Assembly (NCBI RefSeq): GCF_900167135.1
Contig: NZ_FUWZ01000001.1
Location: 682,001-746,000, forward strand
Length of the DNA stretch: 64,000 nt
DNA from: Chitinophaga eiseniae
GTDB lineage: Bacteria; Bacteroidota; Bacteroidia; Chitinophagales; Chitinophagaceae
Direction of reading: 5' to 3'
The notes beneath the pieces were generated by a model that saw only the letters and a list, made by a program, of their open reading frames with translations, made no database searches and was not told where the DNA came from. This document shows positions 17,344-25,684 of the stretch, piece after piece. Each line of letters starts with the position of its first letter. Position 1 is the stretch's first letter. The position numbers and the translations under genes are program-made.

Positions 17344-19057
17344 GAAAGCCGATAAGCGGTTGTCTGCAAAGCCTGTTATCTCCGGCTCAGAAGCTGTGAT
17401 CCGTTCCCTCATCGCAGAAGGTGTGGACACCATCTTCGGTTATCCCGGCGGGGCTATCATGCCTATCTATGATGCCCTGTACGATTTCCAGGACAAGGTA
17501 CATCATATACTGGTAAGGCATGAACAGGGTGCTACACATGCGGCCCAGGGTTATGCCCGCAGCTCCGGCAAAGTAGGCGTGGCTTTCGCCACCTCCGGCC
17601 CGGGCGCTACCAACCTGGTCACCGGCCTTGCAGACGCTTATATGGACAGTACGCCCATGGTGTGCATCACCGGTCAGGTGGCTGCCTCCCTGCTGGGCAC
17701 AGACGCTTTCCAGGAAACTGACGTGATCGGTATCACCATGCCCATCACTAAATGGAATATACAGGTGACCCGCCAGGAAGACATTCCCGGCGCCATCGCC
17801 AAAGCTTTTTATATCGCCCGCAGCGGCCGTCCCGGCCCCGTACTGGTGGATATCACCAAAAACGCACAGGTCGGCGAATGTGAATATGAGTATGTACCGT
17901 GCAAGCATATACGTAGTTATCAGCCGGTACCGGAATTGAGACTGGACGCGGTGAAAGAAGCTGCTGCGCTGATCAACGCAGCGAAGAAGCCCTACCTGCT
18001 GGTAGGCCACGGCGTACTGCTGTCCGGCGCTGAAAAAGAACTGATAGCGCTGGCGGAGAAAGCACAGATACCCATGGCTTCCACACTGCTCGGTTTGTCT
18101 GCCGTTCCGGTAGATCATCCGCTGTATGTTGGCCTGCTGGGTATGCACGGCAACTATGCACCGAACATCCTCACCGGCGAATGCGATACCGTTATCGCAG
18201 TAGGCATGCGTTTCGATGACCGGGTAACCGGTGACGTGAGCACCTACGTAGCCAACGCAAAAGTAATCCACATTGAAATCGATGCGGCTGAAATCAATAA
18301 AATCATCAAAGCAGACGTAGCCCTGCATGCGGATGCTAAAACCGCGCTCCAGGCGCTGCTGAAAGAAGTACAGCCCGCCAGACATGAGGAATGGCTTGCT
18401 GAGTTCAGGGCCGCAGACAAAAAGGAATACGATAAAGTTCAGCATGGTGAACTGTATCCTGAAACCGGTGAACTGAAAATGGCGGAAGTGGTACGCCTTA
18501 TCTCTGAAAAAACAAAAGGAGAAGCAGTACTGGTAACAGACGTGGGACAACACCAGATGATCGCTTCCCGTTATTACCGCTTCAAAAATCCAAATACCAA
18601 CATCACTTCCGGTGGCATGGGCACCATGGGCTTCTCCCTGCCAGCGGCCATGGGCGCTAAAATGGGAACGCCGGAAAAAGAAGTGGTAGCCGTTATCGGT
18701 GATGGCTGCTTCCAGATGACCCTCCAGGAACTGGGCACCATCTACCAATCCAAAATAGGCGTGAAGATCGTGATCCTGAACAACAACTTCCTCGGCATGG
18801 TACGCCAGTGGCAGCAACTGTTCTTCGATAAACGTTACTCTTCCACTGAAATGGTCAACCCCGATTTCGTGCAGATCGCCAAAGGATTTTTTATCCCCGG
18901 CAAAAAAGTCACCGCCAGAGAAGATATCTCCGCTGCCATCGATGAAATGCTGGCCACTGACGGAGCTTACCTGCTGGAAGTAGTAGTGGAAAAAGAAGAC
19001 AACGTGTTCCCGATGATTCCTGCCGGTACCCCTGTTACCACCATCAGACTGGAATAA
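17333..19057 (+). CDS. ilvB: Acetolactate synthase, large subunit
   Basis: Thiamine diphosphate enzyme joining pyruvate with pyruvate or 2-ketobutyrate, the committed step of Val and Ile synthesis. The N-terminal domain has [15 protein letters not shown] and the catalytic glutamate in [18 protein letters not shown]. The C-terminal ThDP-binding region has [14 protein letters not shown], then [13 protein letters not shown] take the ATG at 17333 (574 aa) since it lies in the common ilvD-ilvB overlap; ATGs at 17273 and 17309 would extend it by 20 or 8 residues into ilvD. Regulatory subunit ilvN follows. Confidence 0.95.
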   Translation: MKAEKADKRLSAKPVISGSEAVIRSLIAEGVDTIFGYPGGAIMPIYDALYDFQDKVHHILVRHEQGATHAAQGYARSSGKVGVAFATSGPGATNLVTGLADAYMDSTPMVCITGQVAASLLGTDAFQETDVIGITMPITKWNIQVTRQEDIPGAIAKAFYIARSGRPGPVLVDITKNAQVGECEYEYVPCKHIRSYQPVPELRLDAVKEAAALINAAKKPYLLVGHGVLLSGAEKELIALAEKAQIPMASTLLGLSAVPVDHPLYVGLLGMHGNYAPNILTGECDTVIAVGMRFDDRVTGDVSTYVANAKVIHIEIDAAEINKIIKADVALHADAKTALQALLKEVQPARHEEWLAEFRAADKKEYDKVQHGELYPETGELKMAEVVRLISEKTKGEAVLVTDVGQHQMIASRYYRFKNPNTNITSGGMGTMGFSLPAAMGAKMGTPEKEVVAVIGDGCFQMTLQELGTIYQSKIGVKIVILNNNFLGMVRQWQQLFFDKRYSSTEMVNPDFVQIAKGFFIPGKKVTAREDISAAIDEMLATDGAYLLEVVVEKEDNVFPMIPAGTPVTTIRLE

Positions 19058-19164
19058 TACTACCCGATTATAACAGACAAGTAAATAAATTTTTTACAAG
19101 AATTGCCTCTCTTTTTCACCGGCCCAAGGCCGCCAACAGGAGGGAGGATGCCCAAGCTGTTTTT

Positions 19165-19695
19165 ATGCAAAAAGAATATACAGTCACGGTTTATACGGAA
19201 GACCGTATAGGTATCACCAACCGTATCACCATTATATTTACCCGCAGAGGGATCAATATCACCAGTCTGACAACTGCTGAAACAGAGATTCCCGGCGTGT
19301 TTAAGTTTATCATAACGGTGATGTCTACACGTGAAAAACTGGATAAGGTGGTCGGTCAGATCGAAAGACTGATTGAAATTCACCGTGCCTTTGTACACGA
19401 GGAAGAGGAAGTGGTGTACCAGGAACTGGCATTGTATAAGATTTCCACCAAATCACTGGAGTCCGGTGATATCGAACGGCTGATCCGTGACCATCAGGCA
19501 CGTATCCTGACAATTACGGCAGACTATTTTGTGATCGAAAAAACCGGTCACCAGCAGGAACTGACAGCCTTTATCAAAAAGCTGGAACCCTATGGTCTGA
19601 TTGAATATTCCAAAAGCGGAAGGGTGGCCATCGTAAAATGGAGCCGCCGTTTCCACGACCACCTGAAAGAACTGCAGGCCTCATCGGAGGCGTAA
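19165..19695 (+). CDS. ilvN: Acetolactate synthase, small (regulatory) subunit
   Basis: Binds the large subunit and confers feedback inhibition by valine. The 176-residue product starts with an ACT domain (about 3-75; TEDRIGITNRITIIFTRRGINITSL carries the effector-binding glycine region) and continues with the conserved C-terminal domain (about 85-165; YKISTKSLES, then FVIEKTGHQQELTAFIKKLEPYGLIEYSKSGRVAI). Length is typical of the longer subunits. It starts 107 bp after ilvB, with no terminator visible in the gap. Confidence 0.93.
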   Translation: MQKEYTVTVYTEDRIGITNRITIIFTRRGINITSLTTAETEIPGVFKFIITVMSTREKLDKVVGQIERLIEIHRAFVHEEEEVVYQELALYKISTKSLESGDIERLIRDHQARILTITADYFVIEKTGHQQELTAFIKKLEPYGLIEYSKSGRVAIVKWSRRFHDHLKELQASSEA

Positions 19696-19749
19696 GCGCC
19701 GGAAGCTGCAACACATAAACAAGCCTTTATTCACATTTACTTAAAATTT

Positions 19750-19790
19750 ACAGCTAATAGCTAATGGCTAGTAGCTAAAAGCTAAAAACA
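19750..19790. repeat. AGCTAA-type repeat (family C, partial)
   Basis: Four to five copies of AGCTAA/GGCTAG-like units end in AGCTAAAAGCTAAAA, identical over 15 bases to the repeat after ilvE at 15453. It occupies most of the ilvN-ilvC gap. No stable hairpin with T-run is formed. Confidence 0.55.
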
Positions 19791-19796
19791 CAAAAC

Positions 19797-20840
19797 ATGG
19801 CAACCATCAATTTTGGAGGTGTACTCGAAGAAGTAGTAACCAGGGAAGAATTCCCAATGGAAAAAGCAAGGGAAGTCCTGAAAAACGAAGTCATCGCTGT
19901 TATCGGCTATGGTGTACAAGGCCCCGGCCAGGCACTGAACCTGAAAGATAACGGCTTCAACGTTATCGTTGGTCAGCGTAAAAATTCCAAAACCTGGGAT
20001 AAAGCAGTAGCTGATGGCTGGGTTCCGGGCGAAACTTTATTCGATATCGAAGAAGCCGCTGCCAAAGGTACCATCATCCAGTTCCTGTTGTCCGACGCAG
20101 GTCAGATCACCCTGTGGCCCACCCTGAAACAACACCTGACTCCTGGTAAAGCACTGTATTTCTCCCATGGATTTGGTATCACCTATAAAGAACAGACCGG
20201 TATCATACCACCTGCTGATGTAGACGTAATCCTGGTAGCCCCCAAAGGTTCCGGTACCTCCCTGCGCCGCCTGTTCCTGGCTGGTCAGGGCCTGAACTCC
20301 AGCTACGCTATCTTCCAGGACGCTACCGGCCGCGCTAAAGAACGCGTAGTAGCACTGGGTATCGGCGTTGGCTCCGGTTACCTGTTTGAAACAGATTTCA
20401 AAAAAGAAGTATTCTCCGACCTCACCGGCGAACGTGGTTCACTGATGGGCTGTATCCAGGGTATCTTCGCTGCTCAATACGAAACACTGCGCAGAAACGG
20501 TCACTCTCCGTCTGAAGCATTCAACGAAACAGTAGAAGAGCTGACCCAGTCTCTCATGCCGCTCGTTGCTGAAAATGGTATGGACTGGATGTACGCTAAC
20601 TGCTCTACTACCGCTCAGCGCGGTGCGCTCGACTGGTGGAAGAAGTTTAAAGACGCTACCCAGCCTGTATTTGACGAGCTGTATGCCAGCGTTGCTGCCG
20701 GTAAAGAAGCTGCCCGTTCTATCGCCTCCAACAGCACTCCGGACTACCGCGAGAAACTGAACGAAGAGCTGAAAGAACTGCGCGAAAGCGAAATGTGGCA
20801 GGCCGGCGCAGCTGTTCGTAAGCTGAGACCGAACGCATAA
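19797..20840 (+). CDS. ilvC: Ketol-acid reductoisomerase (NADP-dependent family)
   Basis: Isomerises and reduces acetolactate or acetohydroxybutyrate, the second common step of Val and Ile synthesis. The 347-residue protein has an N-terminal Rossmann domain with GYGVQGPGQALNLKDNG (about 38-54), the acidic metal-binding residues in the C-terminal domain (for example FKKEVFSDLTGERGSLMG), and the second helix domain ending AVRKLRPNA. It is the short, class I type by length. It opens 101 bp after ilvN behind the AGCTAAAA repeat; the next gap, before ilvA, holds a 40-bp-arm palindrome. Confidence 0.96.
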   Translation: MATINFGGVLEEVVTREEFPMEKAREVLKNEVIAVIGYGVQGPGQALNLKDNGFNVIVGQRKNSKTWDKAVADGWVPGETLFDIEEAAAKGTIIQFLLSDAGQITLWPTLKQHLTPGKALYFSHGFGITYKEQTGIIPPADVDVILVAPKGSGTSLRRLFLAGQGLNSSYAIFQDATGRAKERVVALGIGVGSGYLFETDFKKEVFSDLTGERGSLMGCIQGIFAAQYETLRRNGHSPSEAFNETVEELTQSLMPLVAENGMDWMYANCSTTAQRGALDWWKKFKDATQPVFDELYASVAAGKEAARSIASNSTPDYREKLNEELKELRESEMWQAGAAVRKLRPNA

Positions 20841-20966
20841 TTGATTTTTTGATTTTTTGATTTTCGATTTTTTGATTTTGCGGAGTGGTAACCAGGGTCC
20901 AATCTTGGTTGACAAACCACAAAATCAAAAAATCGAAAATCAAAAAATCAAAAAATCAAAAAATCT
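20841..20966. repeat. Long inverted repeat of GATTTTTT units (family A)
   Basis: A perfect 40-bp inverted repeat (20841-20880 with 20920-20959), made of GATTTTTT and GATTTTCG units, surrounds a 39-base centre that itself holds AACCA/TGGTT. It begins directly after the ilvC stop and fills the ilvC-ilvA gap within the operon. Confidence 0.85.
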
Positions 20967-20982
20967 ACAAATAGATTCTAAT

Positions 20983-22242
20983 ATGTCCTCTAATGTAATA
21001 TCTGGCGTTAGCCCGCTCAATATCCTCGACGCGTCGGTGAAATTGAAGCCCGTGGTGAACCGCACCCCGTTGACTTATAGCGCTACGCTTTCCCGTCGCT
21101 ATAACTGTGATGTATATCTGAAAAGAGAGGATATGCAGATTGTACGCTCCTACAAACTCCGCGGCGCCTACAATCTGATCAGCAGCCTGCCTGCCGATCT
21201 GCTGGCTAAAGGCGTTACCTGCGCCAGCGCCGGTAACCATGCACAGGGTTTTGCCTATGCCTGTAAAGCCATGAACATCAAAGGCGTGGTCTTCATGCCG
21301 ATCATCACACCAAAGCAAAAAGTAAATCAGGTCAATATGTTCGGTGGCGATAACATCGAAATACGCCTCACCGGCGATACTTTCGATGACTGCTCCGCCG
21401 AAGCGCAAGCCTTTACCGCCGCCAGCGGCATGACCTTCATTCCGCCCTTCGATAATGCTAAAATCGTGGAAGGACAAGGCACCGTGGCAGTAGAAATTCT
21501 GGAAGACCAGACCAACATCGATTATTTATTTGTACCCGTAGGCGGTGGCGGTCTTGCCGCCGGCGTAGGCACCTACTTCAAAACCTACAGCCCTAAAACC
21601 CGCATCATCGGCGTAGAACCGGAAGGCGCCCCCTCTATGATGCGCGCTTTCGAAAACGGTGGCCCGGTAACCCTCGATGAAATAGAACGTTTCGTGGACG
21701 GGGCCGCTGTGAAAAGAGTCGGCGCCCTCAACTACGAGGTATGCCGTGAAGTACTGGACAAAATGCACCTCGTACCGGAAGGCATGGTGTGCTCCACCAT
21801 CCTCAAACTGTATAATGAAGATGCTATCGTGGTAGAACCTGCCGGCGCGCTCTCTATCACCGCCCTTCAGGACCACGCGGAAGAAATCAAAGGGAAAAAA
21901 GTAGTCTGCATCATCAGCGGCAGTAACAACGATATCGACCGTATGCAGGAAATAAAGGAACGCTCACTCCTCTACGAAGGACTGAAACATTACTTTATCG
22001 TTCGCTTTGCACAGCGTCCGGGCGCACTCAGGGAATTCCTGAACCATATCCTCGGACCTAACGACGATATCACCCGCTTTGAATTTATTCAGAAACATAA
22101 CAAGGAAACGGGCCCGGCATTAGTAGGCATAGAACTGAAGTGCAGGGAGGATTACGATATCCTCATCGCTAATTTCCGGAAATATAACTTTCAATTCACC
22201 GAATTGAATAAAGACGATAACCTGTTTGGTTATCTGGTTTAG
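20983..22242 (+). CDS. ilvA: Threonine dehydratase (deaminase)
   Basis: Converts threonine to 2-ketobutyrate, the entry to isoleucine synthesis. The product from the ATG at 20983 is 419 aa. PLP lysine is Lys58 in RSYKLRGAYN, the phosphate-binding loop is VPVGGGGLAAG (about 182-192), and a single ACT-like regulatory domain sits at the C-terminus (about 335-419, RFAQRPGALREFLNHILGP). I reject the upstream start at 20857 because those 42 codons lie inside the palindrome. Last gene of the ilv operon; a terminator follows at 22275. Confidence 0.95.
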   Translation: MSSNVISGVSPLNILDASVKLKPVVNRTPLTYSATLSRRYNCDVYLKREDMQIVRSYKLRGAYNLISSLPADLLAKGVTCASAGNHAQGFAYACKAMNIKGVVFMPIITPKQKVNQVNMFGGDNIEIRLTGDTFDDCSAEAQAFTAASGMTFIPPFDNAKIVEGQGTVAVEILEDQTNIDYLFVPVGGGGLAAGVGTYFKTYSPKTRIIGVEPEGAPSMMRAFENGGPVTLDEIERFVDGAAVKRVGALNYEVCREVLDKMHLVPEGMVCSTILKLYNEDAIVVEPAGALSITALQDHAEEIKGKKVVCIISGSNNDIDRMQEIKERSLLYEGLKHYFIVRFAQRPGALREFLNHILGPNDDITRFEFIQKHNKETGPALVGIELKCREDYDILIANFRKYNFQFTELNKDDNLFGYLV

Positions 22243-22274
22243 AGTTTGACAAATAGTTGTTTTAAGAGTAATAC

Positions 22275-22308
22275 AAGCCTGGTCATTTTTATGAGCGGGC
22301 TTTTTTTA
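22275..22308 (+). terminator. Terminator of the ilv operon
   Basis: AAGCCTGGTCA (22275-22285) pairs imperfectly with TGAGCGGGCTT, followed by a run of T. The T-run overlaps the stop codon of the convergent gene at 22306. Confidence 0.7.
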
Positions 22309-22908
22309 TTGCTCTACCACCGCGTGTAACGTGGCGAGATAGTCGTCTTTCAGATAAGGATGCAGGTTTTCGTCTGCCAGTTGGGCCTGGATTTTTTTGA
22401 TAACCACCTGCTTCACTTCCAATGGCATTATATCATGTTTCTCCAACTGCTGTTTGACCGTATCGTAGAAAACAACAAATGACTTTTTCCTGGGTGCGAT
22501 ATCCGGCACCGACATAAGATATTCCCACTTCCTGTCCCACGTCTGGTACTGCGGAAAAACATGGATATGCAACGCCACATAAAAGTTGACTTTCCTGTTA
22601 TCAATGGTAGCTACCAGGTAGTCGAACATGACATCGGTGGGCGTTAGTCCATACCGTAATACCATATTGCCTAATGCTGAAACCACATTGACCTGTAATT
22701 TGGTGTTTTCCGGGAATTGCCGGCCAATAGCCACTAATATGGCGCCCAGGTCATTGCTGGACAATACCGGGGTATAAAAGGTGGACACTTCCGCACGCGG
22801 GATTTTTTCGAACTCCCGGACAGCTGTTTCCAGTTCTGGTTCTGTGAGTTGCTGCCAGTGGAGTAATTTGTCTTTTAATGAATGTAAAGCGTCAGTTTGT
22901 AATGCCAT
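22306..22908 (-). CDS. Unknown cytoplasmic protein
   Basis: Not recognised. The 200-residue product from the ATG at 22908 (MALQTDALHSLKDKLL) has no signal peptide or membrane segment and is mostly helical, with a pattern that could be HEAT-like (about residues 55-140). It is rich in Leu, Asp, Glu and Lys. An upstream ATG would add 39 residues of low-complexity Phe/Ile and is less likely. It stands alone between two opposing terminators, so it is probably its own transcription unit. Confidence 0.7.
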   Translation of the reverse strand: MALQTDALHSLKDKLLHWQQLTEPELETAVREFEKIPRAEVSTFYTPVLSSNDLGAILVAIGRQFPENTKLQVNVVSALGNMVLRYGLTPTDVMFDYLVATIDNRKVNFYVALHIHVFPQYQTWDRKWEYLMSVPDIAPRKKSFVVFYDTVKQQLEKHDIMPLEVKQVVIKKIQAQLADENLHPYLKDDYLATLHAVVEQ

Positions 22909-22992
22909 GGTTGGGTGCTGTGATCTTCTGGTAATCGTGCGAATGGTTGTTAACGCGATAAATATAGGGAGAATGCTGGGTTGGAAAAAAAT

Positions 22993-23070
22993 AAAAAAGG
23001 CAGGTGGATGTTTCGCGCTCCCCAAAAAGTGTCCAACTTTTTTTGGGGCATTACAATGCCTGCCTTTTTT
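22993..23070. terminator. Nested terminator downstream of the alcohol dehydrogenase
   Basis: Outer arms AAAAAAGGCAGG (22993-23004) and CCTGCCTTTTTT (23059-23070) pair perfectly. Inside, CCCCAAAAAGT (23020-23030) pairs with ACTTTTTTTGGGG. It can terminate in both directions. Confidence 0.8.
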
Positions 23071-23089
23071 AGAAAAATGCGATAAACAA

Positions 23090-24139
23090 TTATTTCTTCA
23101 GACTGGCGATATCAATCACAAAACGGTATTTCACATCACCCTTCATCATGCGGTCATAGGCGGTGTTGATATCTTTGATGTCAATAACTTCCACATCACT
23201 GACAATATTATGCTCGGCGCAGTAATCCAGCATCTCCTGCGTTTCGCGGATGCCGCCAATCAGTGAACCCGCGATACTGCGGCGACCCATAATAAGATTG
23301 AAAGCAGGTACGGTGGAAGGTTCCGGTGGTATGCCCAGGCAGATCATCACACCGTCGAGCGTCAGCAGTCGCAGGAACTGGTTATAGTCGTGCGGGGCAG
23401 ATACGGTATTAATAATAAAATCAAAGGTGTTGCGCAGGCGCTTCATCTGTTCTTTGTCCTTGATCAGGGCGAAATGGTGTGCCCCCAGCTTTTTAGCGTC
23501 TGCCTCTTTGGAAGGAGAGGTGCTGAGCATGGTCACTTCGGCGCCCATGGAATGGGCCAGTTTAACGGCCATATGCCCGAGGCCGCCCAGTCCCAGCACC
23601 CCTACTTTATGTCCCTTGCCCACCTTCCAGTGACGCAGCGGGGAGTAGGTGGTGATACCAGCGCACAGCAGCGGCGCTACGCCTTCGAGCGGCAGCTTAT
23701 CGGATATTTTCAGCGTATATTTTTCATCCGTCACGATCTGCGTGGAATAGCCGCCGTACGTCAGTGTTTTACGGTCCATCTCCGTACCGTTGTAAGTGCT
23801 GGCATTCCCTTTTTCACAGTATTGCTCTTCTCCGGCCTGACAGGGGGTACATTCCCGGCAGGAGTCCACAAAACAGCCGATGCCCGCCAGGTCGCCCACC
23901 TTGAATTTGGTGACATGGTCGCCGACTTTTACGATACGGCCCACGATCTCATGGCCGGGTACCATCGGGTACACAGAACCGCCCCATTCATCCCGCACCT
24001 GGTGAATATCCGAGTGGCATACACCACAATAAAGGATTTCAATCTGTACATCATGGGGGCCGACTTCTCTCCGCTGAAAGTTCCACGGACCGAGAGGGGA
24101 AGTAGCATTTTGTGCTGCGTAAGCTTGGGTATCAATCAT
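23090..24139 (-). CDS. Zinc-dependent NAD(P) alcohol dehydrogenase (YahK/CAD family)
   Basis: Oxidises alcohols or reduces aldehydes using NAD(P). The 349-residue protein has the catalytic zinc region YCGVCHSDIH (about 37-46) and GHE (about 62-64), the four-cysteine structural zinc lobe CFVDSCRECTPCQAGEEQYC, and the nucleotide-binding loop GLGGLGHMAVKLA (about 181-193). This is the cinnamyl alcohol dehydrogenase-like branch typified by E. coli YahK, usually NADPH-preferring and of broad substrate range. The start ATG at 24139 fits the family. It lies divergently from the FAD oxidoreductase. Confidence 0.92.
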   Translation of the reverse strand: MIDTQAYAAQNATSPLGPWNFQRREVGPHDVQIEILYCGVCHSDIHQVRDEWGGSVYPMVPGHEIVGRIVKVGDHVTKFKVGDLAGIGCFVDSCRECTPCQAGEEQYCEKGNASTYNGTEMDRKTLTYGGYSTQIVTDEKYTLKISDKLPLEGVAPLLCAGITTYSPLRHWKVGKGHKVGVLGLGGLGHMAVKLAHSMGAEVTMLSTSPSKEADAKKLGAHHFALIKDKEQMKRLRNTFDFIINTVSAPHDYNQFLRLLTLDGVMICLGIPPEPSTVPAFNLIMGRRSIAGSLIGGIRETQEMLDYCAEHNIVSDVEVIDIKDINTAYDRMMKGDVKYRFVIDIASLKK

Positions 24140-24227
24140 GGTCGTTGATTTTGGATTCCGAAACTACTGATTTTTAAGCAGTTTTATGCTGACCGCGATC
24201 CTGTTGCCAATTGTTTAACTTAGTAGG

Positions 24228-25364
24228 ATGTTAAGCTATTGGGAGAAGCAAAGTCTGCTTCAGTACGACTATATTATCGCCGGAAGCGGCATCGTAGGCC
24301 TTTCTGCGGCTATCAGCCTGCGGGAGCGGGAACCGGGGGCACGGGTGCTGGTGCTGGAAAGGGAGGTGCTGCCTACCGGGGCCAGTACCAAAAATGCCGG
24401 GTTCGCCTGTATCGGGAGCCTCACGGAGATACTGGCCGACCTGCAAACGATGCCGGCCGAAACGGTACTGGAGCTGGTAGCCATGCGGCGGACCGGCCTG
24501 CAGCTGCTCCGCCGGCGGCTTGGCGATGACCGGATCGGCTATCGGGAAAACGGCAGCTATGAACTGATCGGCGTCCGCGAAGAATGGGCCCTGCATCAGT
24601 TGGACGAGGTCAACCGTATGCTGGCCGGCGTACTCGGCCAAACGCCTGCATTCTCCCTGGCCACTGATAAACTATCGTCTTTTGGCTTCGCGCCGGACCA
24701 TGTAAAGGCCGTGGTCAGTAATCACTATGAAGGGGAACTGCATACCGGGCAAATGATGCGTGCGCTCATCGATAAAACGATCGCCATGGGGGTGGAGATA
24801 AAAACCGGCTGCCCCGTCACCCGCATGGAAGACCTGCGCTCCGGGGTGAATGTGGTGGTCACCCATCAGCTGCTGAAAGAAGAGGTGGTGTTCCGTGCCC
24901 GGAAACTGCTGGTATGTACCAATGCTTTTACCCGTCAACTGCTGCCCGAACTGGAAGTCACCCCGGGAAGAGGGCAGGTGCTTATCACGGAACCGGTCCC
25001 CGGCCTGCCTTTTAAGGGTATTTTCCACCTGGAGGAAGGTTATTTTTATTTCCGCGAACTCGATGGCCGCGTGTTGCTGGGCGGTGGGCGCCAGCTGGAT
25101 TTCTCCGGCGAAACCTCCACGGAGTTCCGCTACAACGACCGTATCCAGCACGAACTGGAGGAAATGCTGCGCCACCTGGTACTCCCCGGGCGGCCCTTCA
25201 CCATCGCCGACCGGTGGACGGGCATCATGGCCTTCGGCAGCACCAAACAACCGATCGTGCGCGCCTATTCCGGTAATATTATCCTGGGTGTGCGCATGGG
25301 CGGCATGGGCGTAGCCATAGGATCGCTCATAGGGGATAAAATAGCGGCCATGGCGTTGCAGTGA
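24228..25364 (+). CDS. FAD-dependent amino acid oxidase family (DAO) oxidoreductase
   Basis: FAD enzyme of the D-amino acid oxidase/glycine oxidase family, 378 aa. The dinucleotide-binding motif GSGIVGLSAAISL (about 18-30) is preceded by a hydrophobic strand YDYIIA, and GASTKNAGF (about 51-59) is the second FAD contact. Near the C-terminus a conserved RMGGMGVAIGSLIGDKIA closes the FAD site. Substrate unknown; glycine, proline, sarcosine or an amine are all possible. There is no signal peptide. It stands between the alcohol dehydrogenase and the xylose genes, with no obvious operon partner. Confidence 0.85.
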   Translation: MLSYWEKQSLLQYDYIIAGSGIVGLSAAISLREREPGARVLVLEREVLPTGASTKNAGFACIGSLTEILADLQTMPAETVLELVAMRRTGLQLLRRRLGDDRIGYRENGSYELIGVREEWALHQLDEVNRMLAGVLGQTPAFSLATDKLSSFGFAPDHVKAVVSNHYEGELHTGQMMRALIDKTIAMGVEIKTGCPVTRMEDLRSGVNVVVTHQLLKEEVVFRARKLLVCTNAFTRQLLPELEVTPGRGQVLITEPVPGLPFKGIFHLEEGYFYFRELDGRVLLGGGRQLDFSGETSTEFRYNDRIQHELEEMLRHLVLPGRPFTIADRWTGIMAFGSTKQPIVRAYSGNIILGVRMGGMGVAIGSLIGDKIAAMALQ

Positions 25365-25522
25365 TGACGCCCCAACCATCTGCCGGCCATGAGCCGTCCG
25401 CACAGCATCCGGGCAGCGGCTGAGCAACCCGCGCAGCCACTGTCCCAACCACCCGCCCTAAAACCTTCCCGCCGGCCGGAAAACCCTAACGCCAACGGCT
25501 CTCCGGTTTTTTGTTAAAGTGC

Positions 25523-25552
25523 TTTGATAGCAATTTTAAATGTATAGATTTG
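25523..25552 (+). promoter_or_regulatory. Promoter ahead of the xylose operon
   Basis: TTTG (25523-25526), 18 bases, TAGATTTG (25545-25552): an excellent match to the Bacteroidota consensus. It would start an RNA near 25558 that meets a hairpin terminator at 25563. The 25365-25684 gap otherwise shows a weak CCGGA/TCCGG hairpin with T-run near 25480-25515 and nothing coding. Confidence 0.65.
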
Positions 25553-25562
25553 ACCTCCCGGG

Positions 25563-25588
25563 AAAACCGCAGTAACGCTGCGGTTTTT
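25563..25588 (+). terminator. Hairpin terminator in the xylose operon leader
   Basis: AAAACCGCAG (25563-25572) pairs with CTGCGGTTTT (25578-25587), then T and a further run of T. It lies between the promoter and the symporter start, so it may be a leader attenuator or simply the end of the upstream unit. Confidence 0.7.
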
Positions 25589-25684
25589 AGTTTTTGCTTT
25601 TTTATGGTGCATAAGTGTATTTGATACATTTATTTCACTATATTGATCCGCCAAATTTATTATACAAACCACGTTTGAACATTT

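Noticed and set aside
17387..18817. 476-codon open frame on the minus strand
   Set aside because: Antisense to ilvB, which is certain; the frame is a codon-bias shadow.
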